DNA of 40,437 nt from an uncultured Spirochaetaceae bacterium (GTDB lineage: Bacteria; Spirochaetota; Spirochaetia; Sphaerochaetales; Sphaerochaetaceae). The translations under genes were made by a program, and so were the position numbers. The stretch is taken from the NCBI GenBank assembly GCA_944392735.1, contig CALXXR010000113.1:1-40437 (forward strand), read 5' to 3'. The notes under the pieces were generated by a model. The model was not told the origin of the DNA. It saw only the letters and a list, made by a program, of their open reading frames with translations, and did not search any database. Below are positions 1 through 7,658 of this stretch, piece after piece; position 1 is the stretch's first letter, and each line of letters starts with the position of its first letter.

Positions 1-3
1 AAA

Positions 4-60
4 GGGCTTCTTCCTGTATGTTTTACTTGCAAAAACCCAACATCAACAAGGAAGAAACCC
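4..60 (+). promoter_or_regulatory. Hairpin able to hide the transposase ribosome-binding site
   Basis: GGGCTTCTTCCT (4-15) pairs with AGGAAGAAACCC (49-60) at 11 of 12 positions. The right arm contains the AAGGAAG ribosome-binding site and abuts the ATG at 61. A transcript reading in from outside would carry both arms and could fold the site away, whereas a transcript starting inside the loop would not. Such protection is known for IS10 and IS50; applying it here is inference. Confidence 0.5.
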
Positions 61-1419
61 ATGAAAGACTCTATCACGATAAAGCATGAGTTGCCATGCT
101 TCTGCGTAACGAAGGAACCGGAACTCGTAAGGACCAGGACAGGGAAGGATATCTGCGTGACGATGGGGATCAGCACGGTTCCCGGTCCTGAGAGGTGCCC
201 GGTCTGCGGGAGCCCTATGCATAGGCATGGGAAGCGGAGCATGAGGCTGCATGACATAGACCTTTTGGGGCATCTGCACATCATCATCGTCGCATATGAC
301 AGGTACTGCTGCTCTTGTGAAGGATGCAATCATACCCAGATGCAGGAGATCGCCTTCAAGGAGCCTGGTCACAGCATCACGCGGCGCATGGGGAGGCGGA
401 TCCGCACGAGGCTGAACTGCGGGGCTGGGATAAGCGAAACGGCTAGATCCCTATCGGTGCATCCAAGCGTGATCTACGAGATCGACAAGGCGAACCTGAA
501 AGCCATGCTGGATGGCGTTGCCCCTCCTGTATGCAAGTACATAGGCATCGATGAGTTCAAGCTGCACAAGGGGCACAGGTATGCTACGGTGGTCACGGAT
601 CTCGCGACTGGGAGGGTTCTCTTCCTTGAGGCGGGCAAGTCGAAGGAGCAGGCATATCATTTCTTTGAAGTGGTGGGAGATGCATGGATGCGTCATGTGA
701 AGGCCGTATCGATGGACATGAATGCACAGTATGACTTGGCATTCAGGGAGAGATGGCCGGGTATACGCATAATCTATGACCATTTCCACTTGGTGAAGAT
801 GTACAACGACACCGTCCTCACAGCCATCCGCAGACGCAAGCAGCAGGAGATGCTGGAAAGCGGCGATGAGAAGGGATACACGCTCCTGAAGAACTCGAGA
901 TACCTTCTGTTGTCGAAGATGGATACGCTCCGAGAGCTGGATAGGCAGGCCCATGAGAACAATGCCAGGCTCCATGAGATGTATCTGGACAAAGGCAGGC
1001 CGCTTCCGCCTGGAGAAAGGATCCGGAGTCCGTACAAGGAGAGGAGGTTGAATGACATCCTTGCCGCCAACGAGGACCTCTCGGTATGCTACCTGCTGCT
1101 GGAGCAGTTCAATCTGGCATATGGCGTGACGAGCATCACGGAGCTCTACAAGGGCATGAAGTCCTGGATGAAGCTGGCAAGGCAGAGCGCCATCCCCGAG
1201 CTCCTCTCATTCTGCGGCACGATAGAGAGGCACCTGATGGGCATCGTCTACCATGCGAAGTTCCCGATCTCATCTGGGAAGGTGGAAGGCGTGAATAACC
1301 TGATTAAGACCATCAGGAGGAAAGCCTATGGCTTCAGGGATACTGAATACTTCTTACTTAAGATCAAATTCGCTTCTCTGAGAGGACCCTACAGGTACAA
1401 ATCCCACACTTTTCTGTAA
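61..1419 (+). CDS. ISL3-family transposase
   Basis: This 452-residue DDE transposase is of usual ISL3 length. The N-terminal part has a zinc-finger-like cysteine region (CPVCGSP near residue 48, then CCSCEGCNH near 83) followed by a helix-turn-helix region near residues 115-145. The catalytic core shows YIGIDEFKLHKG for the first Asp, VSMDMNAQYD for the second, and a C-terminal block with SSGKVEGVNNLIKTIRRKA that carries the final Glu. The conserved ISL3 tail AYGFRDTEYFLLKI is present. The frame is intact with no missing motif, so the enzyme is probably active. The start is supported by AAGGAAG ten bases upstream. It would cut and paste its own element. Confidence 0.93.
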   Translation: MKDSITIKHELPCFCVTKEPELVRTRTGKDICVTMGISTVPGPERCPVCGSPMHRHGKRSMRLHDIDLLGHLHIIIVAYDRYCCSCEGCNHTQMQEIAFKEPGHSITRRMGRRIRTRLNCGAGISETARSLSVHPSVIYEIDKANLKAMLDGVAPPVCKYIGIDEFKLHKGHRYATVVTDLATGRVLFLEAGKSKEQAYHFFEVVGDAWMRHVKAVSMDMNAQYDLAFRERWPGIRIIYDHFHLVKMYNDTVLTAIRRRKQQEMLESGDEKGYTLLKNSRYLLLSKMDTLRELDRQAHENNARLHEMYLDKGRPLPPGERIRSPYKERRLNDILAANEDLSVCYLLLEQFNLAYGVTSITELYKGMKSWMKLARQSAIPELLSFCGTIERHLMGIVYHAKFPISSGKVEGVNNLIKTIRRKAYGFRDTEYFLLKIKFASLRGPYRYKSHTFL

Positions 1420-1482
1420 AGACCCTGAAATCCTTTGCTTTATCCCGAATGATATCCAAGCTACGGCAATGCTCAAGAACGA

Positions 1483-1519
1483 GAAAGCTCTTCCGCTGCC
1501 GCCAGCAGGAAGAGCTTTC
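1483..1519 (-). terminator. Terminator of the tRNA-Ala gene
   Basis: GAAAGCTCTTCC (1483-1494) and GGAAGAGCTTTC (1508-1519) form a perfect 12-bp stem with a 13-nt loop. On the minus strand it lies 28 nt past the tRNA 3' end and is followed by the T-rich TCTCGTTCTTG, as expected for intrinsic termination. Confidence 0.75.
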
Positions 1520-1546
1520 CATCGATGGATGATGATCCATTGCCTT

Positions 1547-1619
1547 TGGAGTCGACGAGACTCGAACTCGCCACTTTCAGATTGCGAACCTGACGCTCTA
1601 CCAGATGAGCTACGACCCC
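1547..1619 (-). tRNA. tRNA-Ala (anticodon CGC)
   Basis: On the minus strand a 73-nt cloverleaf can be drawn by hand. The acceptor stem is GGGGTCG/CGACTCC, the D arm GCTC-ATCTGGTA-GAGC, the anticodon arm TCAGG-TTCGCAA-TCTGA, the variable loop AAGTG and the T arm GCGAG-TTCGAGT-CTCGT. The anticodon is CGC, which reads GCG (Ala). The G3:U70 wobble pair, the main alanine identity element, is present. No CCA is encoded after the discriminator base (AAAGG follows), so CCA must be added after transcription. The gene has its own promoter and terminator. Confidence 0.93.
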
Positions 1620-1632
1620 GATAACGCCTTGG

Positions 1633-1661
1633 ACTATATCAGCATTGGCTGATTATTGCAA
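1633..1661 (-). promoter_or_regulatory. Sigma70-type promoter of tRNA-Ala
   Basis: On the minus strand TTGCAA (1661-1656), a 17-nt spacer and TATAGT (1638-1633) precede the tRNA by 13 nt. Both boxes are close to consensus and the spacing is ideal. It gives a local standard for promoter shape in this genome. Confidence 0.8.
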
Positions 1662-1662
1662 T

Positions 1663-1689
1663 GAGCCCGGAGTCGAAGGCCCCGGGCTC
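1663..1689 (-). terminator. Hairpin at the end of the nif3-to-OMP operon
   Basis: GAGCCCGG (1663-1670) pairs with CCGGGCTC (1682-1689) over 8 bp, seven bases past the stop of the last gene of the leftward operon. The following minus-strand sequence is not strongly T-rich, so it may be a weak terminator or a 3' stabiliser. It sits directly against the -35 box of the tRNA promoter. Confidence 0.5.
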
Positions 1690-1696
1690 TGTGCAA

Positions 1697-2185
1697 TCAG
1701 AAGTCCCAGCCGAATCCGATGTACGGAAGCGGGATGATGAAGTTCGGGTTCTTCCCATAGTCCTCTCCCAGCTGCCCAAGGTCTGTCATGAATCCTGTTC
1801 CGACCCTGACGAACATGTTGTTCGTCACCGTGAAGTCGAAGTCCGCCGTGACGAAGAAATCCAGGCCAAGCGCCTGCTTCAGCCCGAGCGTGACGCCTGC
1901 TCCGAGGATGAAGTCGCAGCTTGAGCTTATATCCGTCTGGTAGGCATATCCGACGCTCAGGTCGATATCCTGCATCGAAAGCAGCATGCCGACGAGCATT
2001 CCATGGCCCTTGTCGAAATCCATATCGAGCTCGGCATCGACCGAGAACGTATACTGGGTCGATCTCTTCCCTACATTGAGCTCTCCATAGGTGCCCTGTC
2101 CACCGACGACAAGGCTCAGGTCGACAGCAGCAAGCGAGGATGCGGCAAGGATCAGCACCGCAAGAACAACAGCAAAGCGTTTCAT
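1697..2185 (-). CDS. Predicted outer-membrane beta-barrel protein
   Basis: This 162-residue protein starts at the ATG at 2185, eight bases after GGAGG; a longer upstream frame exists but has no such site. Residues 1-20 (MKRFAVVLAVLILAASSLAA) are a clear signal peptide with an Ala-x-Ala-type cleavage site. The rest is a run of short alternating strands rich in Gly, Asp, Phe and Tyr, ending in FGWDF; a C-terminal aromatic is usual for barrels inserted by the BAM machinery. Only two bases separate its start from the stop of the M19 dipeptidase gene, so it is the last gene of that operon and its ribosome-binding site lies inside the upstream gene. The exact role is unknown; a small porin-like or structural barrel is the best guess. 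Confidence 0.7.
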   Translation of the reverse strand: MKRFAVVLAVLILAASSLAAVDLSLVVGGQGTYGELNVGKRSTQYTFSVDAELDMDFDKGHGMLVGMLLSMQDIDLSVGYAYQTDISSSCDFILGAGVTLGLKQALGLDFFVTADFDFTVTNNMFVRVGTGFMTDLGQLGEDYGKNPNFIIPLPYIGFGWDF

Positions 2186-2186
2186 A

Positions 2187-3149
2187 TCACACCTCCGCAG
2201 AGAGGAAGACCCTCTCAGTATTCTTATACCACATTTTATCGATGGTGGAGGATTCCATTCCAGCCTTGATGAGCGCATCGCGGAGAATGCCGAATCCATC
2301 GTGATGGGCTATCTCGAGCCTTCCCCCTATTCCATCGAAATCCGTTCCTATCGCAAGCACGTCCTCCCCTGCGGTCCTGTATATATGCATCGCATGCCTG
2401 ACCATGTCCTCCACGCGGCTCTCGGCATCCTCCTCCCTACTTGCCTTCTCGTCATGGAGGAATGCCGGACATAGGTTGAGGCCGGCAACGCCGCCCTTGT
2501 CCGCAAGCAGGCGAAGCTGATCATCGGTGAGGTTCCTGGATGCAGGCGTCACGGACCTGGCATTGGAATGCGTCGCCACGAACGGCAGCTTCGATGATGA
2601 CGCAACATCCATGAAGCCGCCATCGCTCAGGTGCGAGACATCGATGATGATGCCGAGCCTATTGCACTCCTCCACGGCTTCGAAACCCTTCTCCTTGAGG
2701 CCCTTGGACATGATCGTCCGGTTGGATGAATTCGGATACGCAAGTTCGTTCTCCCAGTTCCAGGTCAGGCCGAATATCCTCACGCCCCAGTTCTTAAGCA
2801 CCTCCAGCCTGGAGATATCGCCCTCTATCGAGGCGCCCTCCTCCGTCGTCAATATGGCGTGGAGAGTCCCATCCGAGAGATCTGAAGCATGCTCCAGCTT
2901 CGGAATCCCAGCCTTGGCGATCTCCTCTTCGAAGATGCCATGAAGCTCATTGAGGATCATCCAGGGCGTCTTTCCCCTGTGGGCTTCGGTAACGAGATCG
3001 TGCATCGGCGTGAAGAGCGCGAAGCACTGTCCCCTGACACCTCCTTGGATGAGGCTATCGCGGTTCACGCTGAGATCGTTGGAGACCAAAGAGCCATTCC
3101 TGCCGTTTTTCCAGAGTGCGTAGATCGTATCGCAATGGAGGTCTATCAT
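2187..3149 (-). CDS. Membrane dipeptidase-type hydrolase (peptidase M19)
   Basis: This 320-residue metal-dependent hydrolase belongs to the renal dipeptidase family, which cleaves dipeptides, often with a D-residue, using two zinc ions in an amidohydrolase TIM barrel. Visible motifs are IDLHCDT at the N-terminus (first metal ligands), the metal-bridging Glu in ILTTEEGAS (near residue 120), IDVSHLSD, VATHSNAR and AIGTDFDGIGG. There is no signal peptide, so it acts in the cytoplasm. Its start overlaps the stop of the GH43-like gene by four bases (ATGA), indicating coupled translation. A role in recycling peptides, including cell-wall fragments, would suit it, but this is inference. Confidence 0.9.
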   Translation of the reverse strand: MIDLHCDTIYALWKNGRNGSLVSNDLSVNRDSLIQGGVRGQCFALFTPMHDLVTEAHRGKTPWMILNELHGIFEEEIAKAGIPKLEHASDLSDGTLHAILTTEEGASIEGDISRLEVLKNWGVRIFGLTWNWENELAYPNSSNRTIMSKGLKEKGFEAVEECNRLGIIIDVSHLSDGGFMDVASSSKLPFVATHSNARSVTPASRNLTDDQLRLLADKGGVAGLNLCPAFLHDEKASREEDAESRVEDMVRHAMHIYRTAGEDVLAIGTDFDGIGGRLEIAHHDGFGILRDALIKAGMESSTIDKMWYKNTERVFLSAEV

Positions 3150-4114
3150 CTCTTCCGTCCCAGAAGGAGACCGAGCGACTCACGCCGCAGCGGCAGCCGC
3201 GGATCAGGATATCCATCCGCAGAGTAGTAGCAGTACCAGGTCTCCTCATTCTCCTTGTATCTGAGGTCGCAGGCTGTCATATAGCCGGAAGCCCAGCCTG
3301 AGCTGGGAGAGACCTGCATGACTGTTTCATTGCCGAAGGACACGCCATCGCTGCTCATGGAGAGCAGCATCACGGACTTCGAGCGATTCTCAGACCTGTC
3401 ATAGAACCTCGTGCAGCTGACTGCAGCCACCGCATCAGAGCATGGCAGGATGCGCACCGAACCTGCGGCAAGGTTCCTGAACCTGCTCTCAGGATCCGGG
3501 GCCATGACAGGCTCGGGATGGATATCGTATGGTCCTTCGAGGTAGATCGACTCGGCCATCATGAGGCGGGCAGCCGTCTTCTCGCCGCTGTCGTACATCT
3601 CAGCCTCCCCCGCACCGAAGTAGAGCCTGTAGCGGCCTTCCCACTGCATCAGCTGGGGACGCGAGATGCGCCTTCTGCCGCCGCGCCATGATGATTGCGG
3701 TATATCAGCGGCATCGAGCACCTTCCTCGGTGCCGACCACAGCGCAAGATCCGATGAGGTGGAGAGCATGATGCGCGAGGAAGCGGTGTTGCCGCCCTTG
3801 GCCCTGAAGTTCCTGGCATGCGTCTCGAAGAGCATGTAGTAGATGCTCCCCTCCTTGTAGATGAAGGGCGAATGGGCAAGGAAGAACACAAGATGCTCCC
3901 TCTTCCACTCCAGGCCCGATGTCGACGTGTAGTGCTCGACGCCCTTCCATGTATGCGCAAAGAGGTGCCAGAGCGCATCCGGCGACTCATCCGGAAGCAG
4001 GAACGTAGGGTCGGAGAGCCTCGGGGTGAGGTACGGATTGCCGGTCGCTATCGGCTCATCGTTGAATGAGTACCAATACAGGCCGTCAAGCGATCTTGAG
4101 GGAACGAAGCGCAA
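3146..4114 (-). CDS. GH43-like five-bladed beta-propeller glycosidase
   Basis: This 322-residue protein has the look of the GH43/GH32 propeller superfamily. It shows repeated strand pairs with DPTFLL, LWHLFAHTWKGVEHYTSTSG, SPFIYKEGSIYYMLFET, SRIMLSTSSDLALWS and RPQLMQWEGRYRLYFGAGE. It has no signal peptide, so it is cytoplasmic. Family enzymes act on beta-xylosides, arabinosides or fructans. The usual GH43 catalytic set (Asp, Asp, Glu) is only tentatively matched (Asp in DPTF, Glu in the FGAGE block), so substrate and even activity are uncertain. The start is a TTG eight bases after GGAGG, and the preceding gene ends four bases upstream. Its position between a lipoprotein-processing gene and a dipeptidase gene is unusual. 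Confidence 0.6.
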   Translation of the reverse strand: MRFVPSRSLDGLYWYSFNDEPIATGNPYLTPRLSDPTFLLPDESPDALWHLFAHTWKGVEHYTSTSGLEWKREHLVFFLAHSPFIYKEGSIYYMLFETHARNFRAKGGNTASSRIMLSTSSDLALWSAPRKVLDAADIPQSSWRGGRRRISRPQLMQWEGRYRLYFGAGEAEMYDSGEKTAARLMMAESIYLEGPYDIHPEPVMAPDPESRFRNLAAGSVRILPCSDAVAAVSCTRFYDRSENRSKSVMLLSMSSDGVSFGNETVMQVSPSSGWASGYMTACDLRYKENEETWYCYYSADGYPDPRLPLRRESLGLLLGRKR

Positions 4115-4117
4115 TGC

Positions 4118-4432
4118 TCATTCCTCCCTTTCCTTCCTAGGCCTTGCCTTCTTCGGCTGGAATATGGGATCGAGCTTGCTCTCAAGATCGAACTTCGCGG
4201 ACGCCCACCTGATCATCCTGGAATAGATGAAGAACGTGCATCCGATGGTGCCGCCGATCCAGAGCACAGGCAGCACGAAGCCCATAGCCTGGGACTCCAG
4301 CATGCTCGGGAAGACGCTCGGGAGCAGTCCGAAGAGGATAAGCGAGAAGAGGATGAAGAACACGATCATCAGGACGATATTGAAGAGCGTTGCCGCTATC
4401 ATGAGAAGCACTGTCCTTGCTTTCTTAGTCAT
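4118..4432 (-). CDS. Small two-helix membrane protein beside lspA
   Basis: This 104-residue protein has a short basic N-terminus, a long hydrophobic stretch at about residues 8-37 and a second at about 50-70. A highly charged tail ends in PKKARPRKEREE. It overlaps the end of lspA by eight bases and is therefore translated with it. Proteins of this layout next to lspA in spirochaetes are often labelled leader peptide processing enzyme, but no catalytic motif can be seen and that name should not be taken as a function. A helper of lipoprotein maturation is a reasonable guess from context only. Confidence 0.7.
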   Translation of the reverse strand: MTKKARTVLLMIAATLFNIVLMIVFFILFSLILFGLLPSVFPSMLESQAMGFVLPVLWIGGTIGCTFFIYSRMIRWASAKFDLESKLDPIFQPKKARPRKEREE

Positions 4433-4940
4433 GGGACCTCCTTCCCTGGATAAGGATGATGAGTATAAGAAGGATCACGGAGACGACGACTGCCGCATCC
4501 GCGATGTTGTATGTAGGGAACCGCTCCATTCCGAACCATCCGTAGTTGTTCGTGGAGATCCAGTCCACGACACGCAGCGAACGGAAGAAGCGGTCGATGA
4601 GATTGCCGATCCCTCCGCCGACGATGCCTGCCAGGCACCACCTCTCGGCATTCGAGAGCTCTGCATCCAGCCGCTTCGAGACGATTGCCCATGATAGGAC
4701 GACCATCAGGATGACGGGAACAAGGATGAAGAGAAGGTACTTGAGCCAGATATCGAGGCCGGAGCCGAGCGAGAACGCCACGGCATCGTTGCGCACATGG
4801 CAGATCCAGAGGAAATCCCCCAGGAGCCTTGCCCCCACGGTATTCTCAGGCACGAGATGCACGATGATGGCCTTGGAGACCTGATCGAGGATGATTATGC
4901 CTGCAGATAGCAGGAATGGCAGGTATCTTCTAGCTTTCAA
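4425..4940 (-). CDS. lspA: Lipoprotein signal peptidase (signal peptidase II)
   Basis: This 171-residue enzyme cleaves the signal peptide of prolipoproteins before the lipid-modified cysteine, in the inner membrane. Four hydrophobic helices are visible. The family motifs are present: ILDQVSKAII near the N-terminus, VRNDAVAFSLG (usually RNxGAAF, here with Ala-Val), GGGIGNLIDRFF with the first catalytic Asp, and FPTYNIADAAVV with the second. Length and order are normal. The start overlaps the stop of the Nif3-like gene by four bases. The Asp-Ala-Val in place of the common Gly-Ala-Ala is a mild variation. Confidence 0.95.
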   Translation of the reverse strand: MKARRYLPFLLSAGIIILDQVSKAIIVHLVPENTVGARLLGDFLWICHVRNDAVAFSLGSGLDIWLKYLLFILVPVILMVVLSWAIVSKRLDAELSNAERWCLAGIVGGGIGNLIDRFFRSLRVVDWISTNNYGWFGMERFPTYNIADAAVVVSVILLILIILIQGRRSHD

Positions 4941-5695
4941 AGGCCTGTCTCCGCATCGATGAAGAAGGATTCGACGCCGAACTCCTTCTCTGTAAGCCTC
5001 ATCAGGGCCTTCACTCCGAAGACCTCGCTGCGATAATGCCCGCCAGCAAGGAGGTTCATGCCGCTCTCCTTGACCGTATGGAAGACCTCATGAGGAGCCG
5101 TGCCCGTGATGAAGAGATCGAGGCCTTCCCTGATCGCCTGATCGACATCGTCGCCTCCGCCTCCGCTGATGATGCCTACGGTGTCTATCATATCGACGCC
5201 GAACTTGATCACCTGCATCCCCGTCTCGGAAGAGAAGCCGAGGAGCCTGGCTATCTCCGGGATCGTCATCGGGAACGGAAGATGGCCCTTGAAGCCGATC
5301 TTGATGCCCTTGTAGTCGCCGAAGGGATCGAACTCGGTCATGCCGAGCGTCAGCGCCATCTGGGCATTGTTGCCATACATCGGGTGGGCATCGAGGGGGA
5401 GATGGACGGCGAAGAGCGTGAGTCCGCCGTCGATTGCGCGCTTGATGCGCCTGTAGTGGGCATCCGTGATGGGGATCGGAGAACCCCAGAAGAGGCCATG
5501 GTGGACGACAAGCACGTCCGCTCCGCCCTCAACGGCCCTGTCTATGGTATCGAATGAGGCATCGACTGCGAATGCCGCCTTCCCCAGTTCCCTGTCGGGT
5601 GCGCCGATCTGCACTCCATTGAGCGAGATGTCGAAGGGGAAGGAATCGATCATCAGCCTCTTCGAAAGCTCGTCTGCATATTCCTTTACCAGCAT
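4937..5695 (-). CDS. Nif3-like dinuclear metal centre protein (YbgI/NIF3 family)
   Basis: This 252-residue protein has the two-metal signature of the NIF3/YbgI family: VLVVHHGLFWG near residues 61-71, FAVHLPLDAHP near 95-104 and a C-terminal LLAGGHYRSEVFGV near 215-227. Family members are often annotated as GTP cyclohydrolase I type 2, but the reaction is not established. The start at 5695 matches the family N-terminus (MLVKEYADELSKRL). A much longer open frame runs upstream, but it lies antisense to the lon-like gene. There is no Shine-Dalgarno site; instead TATACT ends six bases before the ATG, suggesting a leaderless transcript. It is the first gene of the operon running down to the outer-membrane protein. 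Confidence 0.88.
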   Translation of the reverse strand: MLVKEYADELSKRLMIDSFPFDISLNGVQIGAPDRELGKAAFAVDASFDTIDRAVEGGADVLVVHHGLFWGSPIPITDAHYRRIKRAIDGGLTLFAVHLPLDAHPMYGNNAQMALTLGMTEFDPFGDYKGIKIGFKGHLPFPMTIPEIARLLGFSSETGMQVIKFGVDMIDTVGIISGGGGDDVDQAIREGLDLFITGTAPHEVFHTVKESGMNLLAGGHYRSEVFGVKALMRLTEKEFGVESFFIDAETGL

Positions 5696-5701
5696 GCTGA
5701 A

Positions 5702-5707
5702 AGTATA
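5702..5707 (-). promoter_or_regulatory. -10 box of a probable leaderless Nif3-like transcript
   Basis: On the minus strand TATACT is followed by TTCAGC and then the ATG. Transcription would begin at about the A of the start codon. The -35 region is poor; TGGATT with an 18-nt spacer is the best candidate. No ribosome-binding site can be seen. Confidence 0.5.
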
Positions 5708-5735
5708 ATCCGTTTGACGCTGATTAATCCACCAA

Positions 5736-5764
5736 TACACAATGGAGTTCTTTTGCAGTAGAAT
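5736..5764 (+). promoter_or_regulatory. Promoter of the lon-like gene, leaderless type
   Basis: TACACA (5736-5741), a 17-nt spacer and TAGAAT (5759-5764) are followed by seven bases and the ATG at 5772. The -35 box matches consensus at four of six positions, the -10 box at five. It lies back to back with the Nif3-like promoter, within 60 bp. Confidence 0.5.
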
Positions 5765-5771
5765 TCCTTCG

Positions 5772-7658
5772 ATGATCAGGGAACTGGAAACGGAAGAGCT
5801 CAGGCTCATCGAACCATCATGCTCCTTTGCCGACATCGTTGCCGGCACCGCCATAACAGGCCAGGAGAAGGCGATCAGCCTCCTCAGGCTCGGGCTCTCC
5901 ATCGACAGGGTCGGATACAACATCTTCCTCTCCGGCGATGACGGATCGGGAAGGCTCACTGCAGTGCTCGAGGAGCTGAAGAAGCTTCCGGAGGATCCTA
6001 GGATGATCCGCGATGCCGCATACGTCTGGTCCGGGGAATCGCAGAGCATACGCGTGCTCCTCTTCCCCTGTGGAGCGGCCTCTGCCTTCCAGAAGGATCT
6101 GCTCTCATACGGCAAAGGGGAGCTTGGGAGGAAGGACCTGCTGAAGAAGTGGCCGGAGCGCAGGATCGAGCTCTTCATCGATTCCCTGCCTCCGTTCGGA
6201 GAGATTCCCGAAGCATATAGGATAAACATAGTCATAGACCACAGCCAGGATGGCTCACGGCCCGCGATCATCGAGACGCACCCGTCGCATCAATCGCTCT
6301 TCGGCCTCGTCGAGCACAATCTCCCACCGCACCTGTCGATCGAAATCGGATCGTACCAGAGGGCTGCAGGAGGGTTCCTGATCATGAACGCGGAGGAGGT
6401 AACGGGAGACGAAAGCCTCTGGAAGACGCTCAAGCGCTATCTTGAGATGACCCAGCGCTCGCTCTCTGCCGACAACGTTCCCGGAGAGATGCTCGGCACC
6501 GTCAGGCCCGCCCCGATCCCGCTCCTGACGAAGATAATACTCATAGGAACAGAGGAGACATACAACCGCCTCATAGACAAGGACGACAAGTTCACGCGCT
6601 ACTTCCGCATCGCGCCCGAGTTCGACTACACGATGCCGCGCAGCGAGAAGAACATGGCCGGAACCGTGAGCTACCTCAAGGCTGCGGGCAGAAGCTTCCT
6701 CCGCGCCGATGACGGCGCATACACGGAGATCCTCAGATACTCCTCGCTCCTCGCGGAGGACCGCGAGAGGCTCACGACGGAGCTGTCTCTCCTGGGTGAC
6801 CTTCTGGAGGAAGCGAACCTCCAGGCAATGGCGAGAGGCGGGGACATGATATGCAGGAGCGATGTCGAGGAAGCCCTGCACAAGCGCGACTGGCACGCAT
6901 CGCTTTCGGAGGAGACGATCAACGAGGAGATCCGGAAGGGCGACATGGTCATAGCCCTCTCAGGCTCCCGCGTTGGCATCGTGAACGGGCTTGCGGTGAT
7001 GGACAGAGGCGTCTCCTCGTTCGGCACCCCCGCCGTGATATCCGCAACGGTGGCGCCTGGCAACGAGGGGATCGTCAACATCGAGCATGAGGCCGGACTT
7101 TCCGGTGGCATCCACGACAAGGGCCTCCTGATACTCGAAGGCTATCTCAGGCATCGCTATGCCCAGACCTTCCCGCTATCGCTCTACGCCGGCATCTGCT
7201 TCGAGCAGAGCTACGCGGAGGTCGATGGCGACAGCGCTTCGCTGGGAGAGCTCTATGCGCTTCTTTCCGCAATAGCCGAGATACCGATCAGGCAGGATAT
7301 AGCGGTTACGGGATCGGTGAGCCAGATGGGGGCACTGCAGCCTGTCGGCGGAATCAATGAGAAGATACAGGGATTCTTCAATGCATGCTCCGTCTCAGGC
7401 CTTACGGGAACGCAGGGAGTGATCCTTCCCAGGCAGAACATCTCATCCCTCATACTCCCGCGACAGATAGAGAAGGCCATGGACGATGGCCGGTTCCACA
7501 TCTACGCCATCTCCGAAGTCGATGAGGGCATCGAACTCCTGACGGGAATCAAGGGAGGTCGCCGCGACAGGAAGGGATCCTTCCCGCCTGCATCATTCAA
7601 CAGGCGCGTAGAGGACGGACTGAGAAATCTATGCAGATACAGCCAGGAGAAAGGCTGA
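5772..7658 (+). CDS. Lon-like ATP-dependent protease (AAA_32 / S16 type)
   Basis: This protein has 628 residues from the chosen start. An N-terminal AAA region has a Walker A variant GDDGSGR, normal for this Lon-like branch (compare E. coli YcbZ), where Arg replaces Lys. A later AAA segment shows GGFLIMNAEEV and a sensor-like region. The C-terminal S16 protease domain has the catalytic Ser in EVDGDSASLGEL and the catalytic Lys in PVGGINEKIQGF. It would degrade unfolded or specific cytoplasmic proteins. ATG 5742 lies in the same frame, ten codons upstream, but has neither a promoter nor a ribosome-binding site that fits; ATG 5772 sits seven bases past a -10 box. It is divergent from the Nif3-like gene, and its stop codon lies in the first 32-bp repeat. 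Confidence 0.88.
   Translation: MIRELETEELRLIEPSCSFADIVAGTAITGQEKAISLLRLGLSIDRVGYNIFLSGDDGSGRLTAVLEELKKLPEDPRMIRDAAYVWSGESQSIRVLLFPCGAASAFQKDLLSYGKGELGRKDLLKKWPERRIELFIDSLPPFGEIPEAYRINIVIDHSQDGSRPAIIETHPSHQSLFGLVEHNLPPHLSIEIGSYQRAAGGFLIMNAEEVTGDESLWKTLKRYLEMTQRSLSADNVPGEMLGTVRPAPIPLLTKIILIGTEETYNRLIDKDDKFTRYFRIAPEFDYTMPRSEKNMAGTVSYLKAAGRSFLRADDGAYTEILRYSSLLAEDRERLTTELSLLGDLLEEANLQAMARGGDMICRSDVEEALHKRDWHASLSEETINEEIRKGDMVIALSGSRVGIVNGLAVMDRGVSSFGTPAVISATVAPGNEGIVNIEHEAGLSGGIHDKGLLILEGYLRHRYAQTFPLSLYAGICFEQSYAEVDGDSASLGELYALLSAIAEIPIRQDIAVTGSVSQMGALQPVGGINEKIQGFFNACSVSGLTGTQGVILPRQNISSLILPRQIEKAMDDGRFHIYAISEVDEGIELLTGIKGGRRDRKGSFPPASFNRRVEDGLRNLCRYSQEKG

Larger units (their letters stand above)
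4..1425 (+). mobile_element. ISL3-family insertion sequence
   Basis: The element is defined by its ISL3-type transposase. The right end is well placed: the transposase stop codon lies inside a terminal sequence reading CACACTTTTCTGTAAAGACCC, which ends near 1425 and resembles typical ISL3 right ends. The left end is less certain. GGGCTTCTTCCTG at 4-16 also begins with GGG when read inward, but it matches the right end poorly, and only three bases of flank remain, so an 8-bp target duplication cannot be tested. The true left terminus could lie outside the window. Confidence 0.65.

Noticed and set aside
5696-6271. N-terminal extension of the Nif3-like gene to a 444-codon frame
   Set aside because: The extension runs antisense through the lon-like gene and shows no family similarity. 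Family members begin at the Met at 5695.
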